Assembly (NCBI GenBank): GCA_004214065.1
Contig: SGZM01000003.1
Location: forward strand, 1 to 64,000
From: Gammaproteobacteria bacterium
GTDB taxonomy: Bacteria > Pseudomonadota > Gammaproteobacteria > Magnimaribacterales > Magnimaribacteraceae
Length of the DNA stretch: 64,000 nt
Direction: 5' to 3'
Position numbers and translations under genes: made by a program. Positions 1 through 8,394 of the stretch are shown here, in pieces; within the stretch, counting starts at the first letter, position 1; each line of letters begins with the position of its first letter. Under the pieces are notes generated by a model, which searched no databases, was not told the DNA's origin, and was given only the letters and a program-made list of their open reading frames with translations.

Positions 1-281
1 TCAAAAAAATGTCCTTGCGAGGAAACCCCCGTATGACAAGACCTATGCTCAGGATTTATTTTTAGTTCTTCTTTTATTTTTACAAGGCTTTGGTGATCTT
101 TTGTATTTACTGTAAATCCGTTTTCTTCCATATGCTTAACCCACATTTTGCAACAGCCACAGGTTGGAGTTTTGTGAACTAGTAACTCTAAATTAGAATC
201 ACTATGTTGTTTACTGATGTTAGAAGCTCCTACGAATGAGGTTAATAGAAACAACAAAAAACCAAGATATATTTTTTTCAT
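1..281 (-). CDS. DUF411 family metal-binding-like protein, 3' end cut by window edge
   Basis: Reading the reverse strand from the ATG at 281 gives 93 codons that run off the left edge. The first 20 residues are a hydrophobic signal peptide (KKIYLGFLLFLLTSF). The motif TPTCGCC at residues 38-44 and RSCHTG near residue 80 are the hallmarks of DUF411 proteins, small periplasmic proteins often found with copper resistance genes. The conserved cysteines suggest metal binding; copper is an inference from family context. The start is supported by a TAAAAT -10-like hexamer six bases upstream. The C terminus lies outside the window. Confidence 0.85.
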   Translation of the reverse strand, partial: MKKIYLGFLLFLLTSFVGASNISKQHSDSNLELLVHKTPTCGCCKMWVKHMEENGFTVNTKDHQSLVKIKEELKINPEHRSCHTGVSSQGHFF

Positions 282-287
282 ATATTT

Positions 288-293
288 ATTTTA
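288..293 (-). promoter_or_regulatory. Putative -10 element of the DUF411 gene
   Basis: On the reverse strand TAAAAT ends six bases before the ATG at 281, and no Shine-Dalgarno sequence is near. A transcript starting about 7 bases after the hexamer would begin at the start codon (leaderless). The -35 is not clear. Confidence 0.4.
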
Positions 294-423
294 TACTTTC
301 TATACTTCCTTGAATATGAATGTCTAATTTAGAAAGCTTTTGTAAGATTGATTTATACTATTATTACTCTCATAATTGCGTTGTTACAGATCAATTTTAT
401 TTGTGACTCACCAAACTTCAATA

Positions 424-1332
424 ATGATTTATTTTATTACGATAATTATCATTGCATTAAGCTTATGGATCGGTAATTCAGCAGTTTCTTTATTTTTAGG
501 AATACTTCTAGCTTTATTTTATAAGTTGCCCGAGGGATTTTTCACTAAAAAGTATGGATCTAAGATTTTGCAGACGGGCATAGTATTTTTAGGCGGCAGT
601 CTGAGCTTTGGCACTGTGTATGAAACAAATACCGATTATTTTTTATGGATTTCCGCTTTTGTTCTTATCTCATTTGGAGCGGTAATAATCTTAGGAAAGC
701 TTATAGGAGTATCGGAAAAACTATCTTTTCTTCTTGCTTCTGGAACAGCTGTTTGTGGTGGAACCGCTATCGCTTCAGTTGCTCCTTCAATCAGGGCTAG
801 ACCACAAGATCTAACCACAGCAATTACTATAGTTTTCTTGTTAAATGCTATTGCAGTCTTATTTTTTCCTCTATCGAATGGATATCTAGAGTTAAACGAT
901 AGACAGTTTGGGGCATGGGCAGCTTTAGCTATACATGACACCGCTTCTGTTGTTGGTGCTGCATCAAGTATCAGTGAAGTTTCAGTTGAAGTTGCTGCTA
1001 CTTTAAAAGTAACAAGAACTATTTGGATTGTCCCTTTGGTTATTTTTTCTGCTTGGATTTACCGAAATAAGAATGATGGCTTCGGTCTTCCTATCTTTGT
1101 GGTTTTCTTCGTAGCAGCAGCAATACTGAATACTCTTTTACAGCCCAACGAAATGATCGTTGATTATTTGAAACTGACCAATAGGATTTGTCTTTTGACA
1201 GGTCTTTTTTGTATTGGAACTCAGATAAGTAGAGAAAGTTTAGCTCTTCTGGAATTTAAACCTATAGCTTTAGCTTCAGTAGTTTGGGCAATTATTATTC
1301 CTACTTCTTTATATTTAGTTCTAAATTTTTAA
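424..1332 (+). CDS. YeiH/UPF0324 family membrane transporter (putative sulfate exporter family)
   Basis: A 302-residue protein made almost entirely of hydrophobic segments (about 9-10 predicted membrane helices). Family signatures are GTAVCGGTAIASVAPSI in the first half and AIHDTASVVGAAS in the middle, typical of UPF0324/YeiH proteins, which are annotated as putative sulfate exporters; the substrate is not proven. I start at the ATG at 424 because the upstream extension begins with TTG at 376 and adds a polar stretch that breaks the first helix. It meets the next gene tail to tail with no spacer. Confidence 0.85.
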   Translation: MIYFITIIIIALSLWIGNSAVSLFLGILLALFYKLPEGFFTKKYGSKILQTGIVFLGGSLSFGTVYETNTDYFLWISAFVLISFGAVIILGKLIGVSEKLSFLLASGTAVCGGTAIASVAPSIRARPQDLTTAITIVFLLNAIAVLFFPLSNGYLELNDRQFGAWAALAIHDTASVVGAASSISEVSVEVAATLKVTRTIWIVPLVIFSAWIYRNKNDGFGLPIFVVFFVAAAILNTLLQPNEMIVDYLKLTNRICLLTGLFCIGTQISRESLALLEFKPIALASVVWAIIIPTSLYLVLNF

Positions 1333-1929
1333 CTAGAATTTTCTTTTTTGTTTTTCGCATTTGCCTTTAGCTAAGATTTCTATCTTAGGATCTTTTCCTC
1401 TCTTTCCATCTACTCTTTTTAACCAAATATCTCCTTTAATTCTTGCCTTGCCCGTAAACCAGTTTATTTCATTGGTAAGCTGATAAACATCCACTTTATA
1501 TTCAGGATAGTTGGGATGCATTGCTCCATTTTCAAGAAAATGGGTGACCATAAGGCCGGTTTCTTTTTTATCTTTTCTCCAATCGCTTTGTGTAATCCAT
1601 ACAGGTGCCGGTTCGATAATATAATCCAGTTTCAGCAAGTCATCAGAAGATTCATCTATGGACCAATACTGAGTGACATCAATCTTATTTTTATCCCACG
1701 CATCTTTATTTAAAGTTTGCTTCGCTCTATTTAAAAAGAATATTGATTGAGTAGTAGTTACTGCTACATTCTTTGCAATTTCAACTGCTTCATTGAAATA
1801 GTTTCTTCGGAAGTCTTCATAAGTAATAGAATAGTTGCCTTCAAGTTCACACAGCACTTTCTTTGTTTCCGAAAAAGATAATGGAGAAACTAAGAAAAAA
1901 ATAATCCCTAAAATAGAGAATCGTTTCAT
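1333..1929 (-). CDS. Exported protein of unknown function (198 aa)
   Basis: The N terminus (MKRFSILGIIFFLVSPLSFS) is a clear signal peptide, so the product is probably periplasmic. The mature part has two cysteines, is rich in aromatic and charged residues, and ends in a basic tail (KCEKQKRKF). I do not recognise a family. It is the last gene of a four-gene reverse operon: its ATG overlaps the stop of the dioxygenase gene by four bases, so translation is probably coupled. It may act on or bind the substrate of the neighbouring glycosidase or dioxygenase, but nothing in the sequence proves it. Confidence 0.75.
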   Translation of the reverse strand: MKRFSILGIIFFLVSPLSFSETKKVLCELEGNYSITYEDFRRNYFNEAVEIAKNVAVTTTQSIFFLNRAKQTLNKDAWDKNKIDVTQYWSIDESSDDLLKLDYIIEPAPVWITQSDWRKDKKETGLMVTHFLENGAMHPNYPEYKVDVYQLTNEINWFTGKARIKGDIWLKRVDGKRGKDPKIEILAKGKCEKQKRKF

Positions 1930-3107
1930 CTTTTTAGGAGTTTTGTTTTAGCTTCTTTAAGGGTGTATTTTTTTTCTAAGTCTTCTTTAGAAGATCTTGA
2001 GGAAAGCTCTCCAACACGAACATATTCTCCTTTGTCATAAGCTTCTCTGAATTGCTTGATATTTCCCCATTCATCTCCAACTTTACCACTGGCACCCATT
2101 CCAAAACCTTCAACTGTACTTCCGTAGGTGAGTGCCTGTAGCCCCATTCTATGAAGTAATTTAGGGCTTGCTCTATTAAGCACTTCAGGATCAACAGAAA
2201 GTACCCAATTTTCTTGTGTTCTCATCCAAGGTTTAACGTTACTCATAGTGGCCACGAACCTTACTTCGTCGGTTTTGTTAACCGCAGTTCCGTGCAACAA
2301 CCTTCCGTCAAACATCATTATGGTTCCTGCCTTAGCTTCTAAATTTATCGCAGGAGGTAATTCACCTATTTCTCCATTACTGCCAGCATCTATCATAATT
2401 TTATGACTACCAGGTATAACTAAAGTTCCTCCGTTTTCTTCGTTTACATCTTGAGGTATGTACATGGTATTTACTAGAGCTGGAGATTCTTCTGTCATCC
2501 AGGGGGATAATGGTCCTTGATCCATATGGAGGCCTTGAGGGTATTTTCCTTTCTCTGCTCCGTTAGCCAAAAAGCTATGGCATATCCAGCCTTTTCCTAA
2601 AGTTTCATTTAAGAAATTCTCTATTAATACTCCTGCTTGGACAGCTTCTGGATTCTGTTCTATACATTTACCAAAAACTTCACCTTTATTAATGAGTGTA
2701 TGAACATATTGTCCTGATGGAGTTTGAGCATCAAGACCAGCTAATTTTTCTCCAGCTGCTTGTTCTAGAACTCTATTGAGAAAGTTTTGGCATTGTATCT
2801 CTGAAAGGGCATCTTCTATTAAAGCGTATCCCCATTTTTTAAAGTCTTGCCTAATTTGAACAATATCCTTTGTGGGAGATGGAAGTTCAAAATTTTTCCA
2901 ATAGTCATGTTTTCTGGCAACTGTCGTATCCCAATAGTGATCTCCCCATTCCAAGGGTCTCTTTATATCTGGAGGAATCATCCACGGATTATTTTGAAAA
3001 ATAGACTTGTAAGGTTCCTTAGAGTCTATAAAGGTATTGAATAGACGATTTTCTTTTGTTGTATTTTCATCAAAGTATTCTTGTGAAAATTCTTTTATAT
3101 CTGACAT
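1926..3107 (-). CDS. Phytanoyl-CoA dioxygenase (PhyH) family Fe(II)/2-oxoglutarate oxygenase
   Basis: A 393-residue protein with the PhyH iron triad: H194-x-D196 in the motif LHMDQGPL, the second histidine H272 in LLHGTAVN, and R283 eleven residues later as the likely 2-oxoglutarate anchor. The family hydroxylates small organic substrates including acyl-CoAs, ectoine and marine metabolites; the substrate here is unknown. Gene order (small Cys protein, glycosidase, this gene, exported unknown) with 10-base and 4-base junctions shows an operon. Cytoplasmic: no signal peptide. Confidence 0.85.
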   Translation of the reverse strand: MSDIKEFSQEYFDENTTKENRLFNTFIDSKEPYKSIFQNNPWMIPPDIKRPLEWGDHYWDTTVARKHDYWKNFELPSPTKDIVQIRQDFKKWGYALIEDALSEIQCQNFLNRVLEQAAGEKLAGLDAQTPSGQYVHTLINKGEVFGKCIEQNPEAVQAGVLIENFLNETLGKGWICHSFLANGAEKGKYPQGLHMDQGPLSPWMTEESPALVNTMYIPQDVNEENGGTLVIPGSHKIMIDAGSNGEIGELPPAINLEAKAGTIMMFDGRLLHGTAVNKTDEVRFVATMSNVKPWMRTQENWVLSVDPEVLNRASPKLLHRMGLQALTYGSTVEGFGMGASGKVGDEWGNIKQFREAYDKGEYVRVGELSSRSSKEDLEKKYTLKEAKTKLLKR

Positions 3108-3117
3108 TTGCTGTTTA

Positions 3118-4170
3118 CTATGATCTTGCTGTTATTGCTTTTATAAATTCAACTTCTTTTTCATTATAAGCTGTTCCATCTTTTCTTAAAATATCATGAA
3201 ACCAAATTTCCGGTTCTGGAATTTCATCTCCATCTTCAAGAAACTTGCCACCCTCTTTTTTCTTTTGAAGGTCTAAGATAGTCGACCATCCAAAATGAGT
3301 TTGACTTTTCCCCGCAACGAGGCCCCAGTTATAACATCCTATATTATTTTCCTTAAAGATTGGAAGGCTGAATTCAAATGTGGAACCAAACTCTCTTGCC
3401 ATGTACTCAGTGCAAATCAAAGGTCTCTTATGCACCTTAAGTTTATCGATAGTTTCTTGTAACTTCTCACCTTCGTAGGTATGAAAGGTTATTATGTCCG
3501 AATTTTCTGCGTTTAATTTTATATTTCCTTCTCCTACAGAGCCATCTAAGCATGCAGTTAAGGGTTGAGAGGGTCTAACTTCATAAGCCCATTCCCAAGT
3601 AAGTTCCAATAAAGTTAACGACTTATCCCCTATGCCGAACTGACCAGGTTCGTTGTATAGATCCCACATGAGTATTCTTTTATCATCCTTGAAATTACTA
3701 AGAATTTCAGTAACGAATTTTTTAAGTCTAATGATCTCCAAATTATTGGATTGTTCTTCATGAATGCCATTCACTATTGCCATGCCGGGACTTTGTTTCC
3801 AGCCAGAATTATGAACACCTGAGACTGGTTTCGGTTGTTCACCAAGTTTGGGGTAGGGCCTATGACAATCATCAAATAACACCAGAAGAGGTTTTATCTC
3901 CAAGGAAGCACAAATATCTAAAAGTATATTTAACCTTTCTGAAAAACCTATTGGGTCAGTCCAAAGTAAATCATGCAGATAAACCCTGACTGAATTGAAG
4001 CCTAATTGTCTGGCCCAAGAGAGCTCTTTTTTATTTATCTCTGCATCAAAGGTCTCTTTCTGAAACATCTCCAGCTGATTAATGGCATTGCTTGGTAGAT
4101 AATTGCAACCCACGATCCAATTATTTTGGTTATACCAGTTCAGAGATTTTTCTATAGACCATTTACTCAT
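3118..4170 (-). CDS. GH5-like (clan GH-A) TIM-barrel glycoside hydrolase
   Basis: A 350-residue cellulase-superfamily protein. The likely acid/base is E174 in LYNEP and the likely nucleophile is E255 in CTEYMAR, with the expected spacing for clan GH-A; a substrate-side motif LFDDCHRPYP lies near residue 98. The product often carries database names such as 1,4-beta-xylanase or cellulase, but the sugar specificity cannot be read here. No signal peptide is seen, so it may act on an imported glycoside. Its ATG overlaps the stop of the upstream small gene by four bases. Confidence 0.8.
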   Translation of the reverse strand: MSKWSIEKSLNWYNQNNWIVGCNYLPSNAINQLEMFQKETFDAEINKKELSWARQLGFNSVRVYLHDLLWTDPIGFSERLNILLDICASLEIKPLLVLFDDCHRPYPKLGEQPKPVSGVHNSGWKQSPGMAIVNGIHEEQSNNLEIIRLKKFVTEILSNFKDDKRILMWDLYNEPGQFGIGDKSLTLLELTWEWAYEVRPSQPLTACLDGSVGEGNIKLNAENSDIITFHTYEGEKLQETIDKLKVHKRPLICTEYMAREFGSTFEFSLPIFKENNIGCYNWGLVAGKSQTHFGWSTILDLQKKKEGGKFLEDGDEIPEPEIWFHDILRKDGTAYNEKEVEFIKAITARS

Positions 4171-4382
4171 TGATAATCAACCTTTTCGCATCTGGTCATT
4201 CCATTTACAAATACACCTTGTCGAGCAATTTCACAACTCTCTTTTAATCTAAATGGCTCAGGATAAATTATCCAATCACAGCTCTTACAAGGCTTAAATA
4301 ATAAATTGTAATCATGCGCGAATAATAAAGATGGTAAGGCCATCAAGGAGATGAAAAGATAGAGCCATAAAACCTTTGTCAT
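4167..4382 (-). CDS. Small exported Cys-rich protein (71 aa), unknown
   Basis: First gene of the reverse operon. A signal peptide (about residues 1-22, ending LLFAHD) is followed by a short mature part with CKSC, then two more cysteines about 20 and 36 residues on, so two disulfides or a metal site are possible. No family recognised. A 4-base overlap with the glycosidase start supports it being a real gene. It diverges from the alpha/beta hydrolase at 4416 and shares its AT-rich promoter region. Confidence 0.65.
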   Translation of the reverse strand: MTKVLWLYLFISLMALPSLLFAHDYNLLFKPCKSCDWIIYPEPFRLKESCEIARQGVFVNGMTRCEKVDYQ

Positions 4383-4401
4383 ATTTTTAGTGCCTTTATT
4401 T

Positions 4402-4407
4402 TATAAT
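4402..4407 (+). promoter_or_regulatory. Putative -10 element of the hydrolase gene at 4416
   Basis: A perfect TATAAT ends eight bases before the ATG at 4416, with no Shine-Dalgarno sequence between. The predicted transcript would have a leader of 0-2 bases. The reverse strand of the same block (4397-4405) also contains TATAAAAT and could serve the divergent gene. Confidence 0.5.
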
Positions 4408-4415
4408 TAAACTCA

Positions 4416-5213
4416 ATGCCTATTATAAGCACAAAAAATCTCAATATATATTTTGAAAGGAGTCCAGCAAAGAAATATGAACCTCTGTTATACATAGGAG
4501 GAACCGCAGGTGATTTAAGGAATAAACCAAATCAGATGGACTCACCTCTAACTAATTTTTTTGAGGTTATAAGCTATGACCAGAGAGGTTTAGGTCAGAC
4601 TGACGCACCAGCAGGTGAATATTCTATGCAGGATTACGCTGATGATGCAGCTGATCTTTTAGATGCTCTCAACATTGATTCAATAAATATATTTGGAGTA
4701 TCTTTTGGAGGAATGGTTGCCCAAGAACTAACAATTCGACATCCTTCGAAAGTAAAAAAAGTAGTGTTGGCTTGCACTTCCTCTGGAGGAGAGGGAGGAT
4801 CTTCATATCCACTCCATGAACTAGAAGCGTTAGATCAGCAACAAAAACTTGAAATTGGGATAAAAATCAATGATCTTAGGATCACCGATGAATGGATGCA
4901 GGAAAATGGCGAAGCTTGGGATAATATCAAGGAAGCTACTCAGAAGAGAAATAATTACAAACCTAATAAGGACAATCTTCTGAAACAACTCATGGCTAGG
5001 AAAGGACATAACACCTTTAAAGATTTAACCAAAATTGATAAACCCGTGTTGCTGACAGGTGGTAAGTATGACGGGATAGCTCCTTTGGAAAATATGCAAT
5101 CTCTTAATACCCAGATAGCAGGTAGTCAATTAAAAATATATGAAGGTGGACACCTATTTCTTGTACAGGATGAAAGAGCATTTAAGGATATATGTAATTG
5201 GTTGCGTGATTAA
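4416..5213 (+). CDS. Alpha/beta hydrolase
   Basis: A 265-residue protein of the alpha/beta hydrolase fold. It has the strand-turn motif SYDQRGLGQTD near residue 55, the nucleophile elbow GVSFGGM near residue 95 (Ser), and the late histidine in EGGHLFLVQDE. The arrangement resembles 3-oxoadipate enol-lactonase and small ester or lactone hydrolases; the substrate is not evident. Single gene with its own likely leaderless promoter. Confidence 0.85.
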   Translation: MPIISTKNLNIYFERSPAKKYEPLLYIGGTAGDLRNKPNQMDSPLTNFFEVISYDQRGLGQTDAPAGEYSMQDYADDAADLLDALNIDSINIFGVSFGGMVAQELTIRHPSKVKKVVLACTSSGGEGGSSYPLHELEALDQQQKLEIGIKINDLRITDEWMQENGEAWDNIKEATQKRNNYKPNKDNLLKQLMARKGHNTFKDLTKIDKPVLLTGGKYDGIAPLENMQSLNTQIAGSQLKIYEGGHLFLVQDERAFKDICNWLRD

Positions 5214-5241
5214 CGATATTAAAACTTTGAAGGTACAAGAA

Positions 5242-5247
5242 TATTAG
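5242..5247 (+). promoter_or_regulatory. Putative -10 element of the DUF3429 gene
   Basis: TATTAG ends six bases before the ATG at 5254; no ribosome-binding site is present at usual distance. Fits the leaderless pattern seen at several genes here. Confidence 0.35.
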
Positions 5248-5253
5248 CTATTT

Positions 5254-5682
5254 ATGAACATTCGTCTTAGAAAGATTTTGGGATACTTAGGGACCTTGCC
5301 TTTTATTTTCCTTTCATTGATGCCTATTTTTTCTTTTTTCCCCGAAGATTATATTTTTTATTTATTGCTATCAATCTATGGGGGAGTGATCTTATCTTTT
5401 CTAGGTGGAATGACATGGGGTTGGAATCAGCCAAATGTTTCTCCCATTTATTTGATAGTTGGAATATTTGTTTCATTGGTTGGGTTCTTTGTTATCTCCA
5501 TCTCTAATATGTTTCTTATTTACAGTCTCTTTATAAGTCTTTTAGGTTTTATAGGTTTTTATTTCTTTGAATTACAAGCATCAGATTTTATGCGCGATAA
5601 AGGCTATAAGCTCTTAAGAAGAAACTTAACTATTATCGTTTCTCTTTGCTATTTGTTAGCCTTGTATAATTTTAATTATTGA
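5254..5682 (+). CDS. DUF3429 membrane protein
   Basis: A 142-residue protein with about four to five membrane helices. The segment GGVILSFLGGMTWGW near residues 46-60 is the DUF3429 signature. Function unknown in the literature I know. Its last 11 bases overlap the end of the convergent acylase gene. Confidence 0.8.
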   Translation: MNIRLRKILGYLGTLPFIFLSLMPIFSFFPEDYIFYLLLSIYGGVILSFLGGMTWGWNQPNVSPIYLIVGIFVSLVGFFVISISNMFLIYSLFISLLGFIGFYFFELQASDFMRDKGYKLLRRNLTIIVSLCYLLALYNFNY

Positions 5683-7777
5683 AAGGAACGGTATATGAGG
5701 AAGATAAGTTAGCTGCTAGGTCTTCATCATCATAAAAAGTTGGCTTGTATTGTTCGTCCACATAGAGCTCAACCTGATCTGCATAATGTTCTGAAGTATC
5801 ATCTTGTGTGGCACTGCCATATTGATGAATACTTTTAGATATTTGCTCTCCATTTTTATACCAGCTTACATGAATGTATAAGCCATCGCCTCCAGAAGCC
5901 TTTAAATCTCCTTCTTCATCATTTCTTCCATAAATCGCCCTGAGAACATCTGGCCCACCTTGGACTGATACTTTTTTATCACCTCTAACGATAAAGTTCC
6001 GCTCCGACCATAGCGGATCTACTCTCCCATATGTTTCTGTTAATTCCGCTACACAATCTCTAAAAGATATTTCTGGATTTTGAGGGATCCTTTGGCCTTG
6101 TTCTGAGATCCATTCACTAGAAAGAACACAGACGCCCAATGCTGCTGATTGATTATTAAAGTCAGTATGTAAGTTCCATTTTTCTAAAACTTTTCTAGCG
6201 TCATTTAATTCTTCAGTTTCAAAATTTCTATCAAATAGCTCTGATATATATTTGTAAGATCTAGATTGTCTTGAGTATTTATTATCAAATTTAATAGCAT
6301 CGAATATCTTTTCATCAACTTTGTCATTTTCCTCGAATAGTTCGATAGATCTGTATGCGCGGTTTGTCATTCTAGTTTGGAGGCCAAGAGTTGGGGAGAA
6401 GTTTGAACTATCAAGATTATCTTCAGAACCAGTGACTTTAAAAGGATCTTGATTAGTACTGGCTATCCAGCCTGATTGAGGATTTTTGATCATAGGTATT
6501 TCTTTAAAGCCTACATAATCCTTCCATATTAGTTCAGATTTTGTTCCGTCAACTGTTTCCTTCCACTGAATACCTTCTTTTCTCTTGGGAGAAGATGAAT
6601 TGTGTATAAAGAAAATATTATCTTCCTTATCGGCATATACTCCATTGAAAGAGATAATTGATCTTTTCTGCATTGCCTGAATCCATTCTTCATAAGAAGT
6701 TGCCTTGTTCATGGCATACCACTGATCTACTTGTTTGATATCATTCATTCCAGAAAATCTTAAGGCATATTGTTTATCTCCTAACTCAAGAACAGGCCCA
6801 TGGAGAGAATATTTTGCTTCTCTTTTAACTGTCCATCTTATTGGACCAAATATTCTTACAGGGATACTAATACTTTCAATATTAAAATCTCTCCATTCGC
6901 CATCTAGTTCATATTGGTTTGTGTTGTCTGGATTGATTTTTAAAAGATAACTATCAGATAAATCTGGCTTGTTTACAGTAAAGCCCCAAGCTAAATTTTG
7001 ATTAAAGCCAACAAATACAAATGGAGATCCAGGAAACAACCCTCCCATCATATTCCAGCCTTCATCACTGGAAACATGGGCTTCATACCATGCTAAAGGA
7101 CCATCTAGAGGTTGATGGGAATTTATTATTATTCGTGTAGAGCCATCTGTTGTCTTGTTTGAATTAACGGCAAGGACATTTGAGCCAGTGACAAATTCTT
7201 GATTTTTATATAAATAACTATATTCCTCGTTGTTAGTAGATTCTCTCTGAAGTTTTTCTATTGAACTTACTACACCGGAAAAAAATAAGTTTTGTATAGA
7301 AAAGCCAGCCACAATATCTTGTTCTGTAACAGGGAAGAAATGATTATATTTATTCTCAGGATTTTTAATCATCCAATAATTGATACCAGCGGCATATGCC
7401 TCTATGACAAGCCTGACACCTTCAGTTAAATCTTTCTCATAATTTTCTTGAACTCTCTCTCTGATTTTCAGAGTTTTAATTAAATAGTCTTGTACAGCAC
7501 CACTTGCACCATCTTTTAAACCCATTTGAGCTCTATAGAGGTACATATTTTCAGCTATATTTTCAAAGTCATCTTCTGCATGAGCATAGGCTAAGCCAAA
7601 GGCAGCATCTGCATCTGTTTCACCATGCACATGCGGCACGCCCCATATATCTCTTTTTATTTCAGCTTTATAGGTTTTAGATTTCTCTAGATAAAAGTTC
7701 TTTTGCACCATGTCTGGAGATTGACAAGAAATAAGCATTATTGAGAGAAAAAAATGAAGAAATAGACATCTAATCAT
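5672..7777 (-). CDS. Penicillin acylase family Ntn-hydrolase, lipoprotein
   Basis: A 701-residue precursor. The lipobox LISC at residues 15-18 indicates a lipid-anchored envelope protein. Self-cleavage is expected at G198-S199 (motif TGSNVLAVN), making S199 the N-terminal nucleophile of the beta chain; the alpha chain contains the family motif DIWGVPHVHGETDADAAFG. Relatives cleave amide bonds in penicillins, acyl-homoserine lactones or other N-acyl amides. The substrate cannot be told. Length is normal for the family. Confidence 0.88.
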   Translation of the reverse strand: MIRCLFLHFFLSIMLISCQSPDMVQKNFYLEKSKTYKAEIKRDIWGVPHVHGETDADAAFGLAYAHAEDDFENIAENMYLYRAQMGLKDGASGAVQDYLIKTLKIRERVQENYEKDLTEGVRLVIEAYAAGINYWMIKNPENKYNHFFPVTEQDIVAGFSIQNLFFSGVVSSIEKLQRESTNNEEYSYLYKNQEFVTGSNVLAVNSNKTTDGSTRIIINSHQPLDGPLAWYEAHVSSDEGWNMMGGLFPGSPFVFVGFNQNLAWGFTVNKPDLSDSYLLKINPDNTNQYELDGEWRDFNIESISIPVRIFGPIRWTVKREAKYSLHGPVLELGDKQYALRFSGMNDIKQVDQWYAMNKATSYEEWIQAMQKRSIISFNGVYADKEDNIFFIHNSSSPKRKEGIQWKETVDGTKSELIWKDYVGFKEIPMIKNPQSGWIASTNQDPFKVTGSEDNLDSSNFSPTLGLQTRMTNRAYRSIELFEENDKVDEKIFDAIKFDNKYSRQSRSYKYISELFDRNFETEELNDARKVLEKWNLHTDFNNQSAALGVCVLSSEWISEQGQRIPQNPEISFRDCVAELTETYGRVDPLWSERNFIVRGDKKVSVQGGPDVLRAIYGRNDEEGDLKASGGDGLYIHVSWYKNGEQISKSIHQYGSATQDDTSEHYADQVELYVDEQYKPTFYDDEDLAANLSSSYTVPFNN

Positions 7778-7783
7778 GTTTCT

Positions 7784-7789
7784 ATTTTA
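7784..7789 (-). promoter_or_regulatory. Putative -10 element of the acylase gene
   Basis: TAAAAT on the reverse strand ends six bases before the ATG at 7777, without a Shine-Dalgarno sequence; consistent with a leaderless mRNA. Confidence 0.4.
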
Positions 7790-7831
7790 TATTTATGAAA
7801 GAAATTTAGTAGAAAATTATCTATTTAAATA

Positions 7832-8296
7832 CTATTTCAGGGCAGACGGCGAAACTCTTGTTTTGCCATTTGTTGTAATAACCTCAACAAGGTCCCCGAC
7901 ATTGAAAGAATAATCACTTGTTTCCTGCACAACAGAAATTGTTCTTCCATCATCCATATTGATTGTTAGTTGAATACCCGCACTAGACTGCAAACTTTTA
8001 GAAAGGTTCCCCCCTAACGTTGCTCCAAGAGCACCGCCAATTACGGCCCCTATTTCTGACTCTGGCTTAGAATCGCTGACACCGCTTCCGGCAGCAGCTC
8101 CTACTAGACCTCCAACAATAGTTCCAGATTTTGTTCCACCTTCTATGGTTACTTTTTTTATAGTTACTACTTCCCCATAAAGGACATTTGACATTTTTTG
8201 AGCAGAATCTCTATCAAATGTATCAGGACCTAGAGAGGTATTGGCACAGCCTAATGCCAATAGAAGGAGAGGGTATAGAATAATCTTAGTTTTCAT
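7832..8296 (-). CDS. SlyB/Pcp-like outer-membrane lipoprotein with glycine zipper
   Basis: A 154-residue lipoprotein: lipobox LALGC at residues 13-17, then two glycine-zipper stretches (GTIVGGLVGAAAGSG and GAVIGGALGATLGG) typical of the 2TM glycine-zipper domain, and a C-terminal beta-rich domain (LTINMDDGRTISVVQ). SlyB relatives stabilise the outer membrane under stress. A hairpin just upstream (8305-8322) holds an AGGAA element in its loop on the mRNA strand. Confidence 0.85.
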   Translation of the reverse strand: MKTKIILYPLLLLALGCANTSLGPDTFDRDSAQKMSNVLYGEVVTIKKVTIEGGTKSGTIVGGLVGAAAGSGVSDSKPESEIGAVIGGALGATLGGNLSKSLQSSAGIQLTINMDDGRTISVVQETSDYSFNVGDLVEVITTNGKTRVSPSALK

Positions 8297-8304
8297 ATAT
8301 ATTT

Positions 8305-8322
8305 GACACTTTCCTGAGTGTC
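8305..8322. other. Perfect 6-bp inverted repeat upstream of the SlyB-like gene
   Basis: GACACT (8305-8310) pairs with AGTGTC (8317-8322) around a six-base loop. On the reverse-strand transcript the loop reads CAGGAA, a possible ribosome-binding sequence, followed by the ATG at 8296. It could be an operator or an mRNA hairpin; no T-run follows, so it is not a usual terminator. Confidence 0.35.
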
Positions 8323-8394
8323 TAGTTCTTAATTATTTCAAAATTAACTTGATTCAAAATTGATGCTAAAGAATTGCCTTAGACATTTACTTTT

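Noticed and set aside
376-423. TTG-initiated N-terminal extension of the YeiH-like protein
   Set aside because: The extra residues are polar and disturb the first membrane helix; ATG at 424 gives the family's usual beginning.
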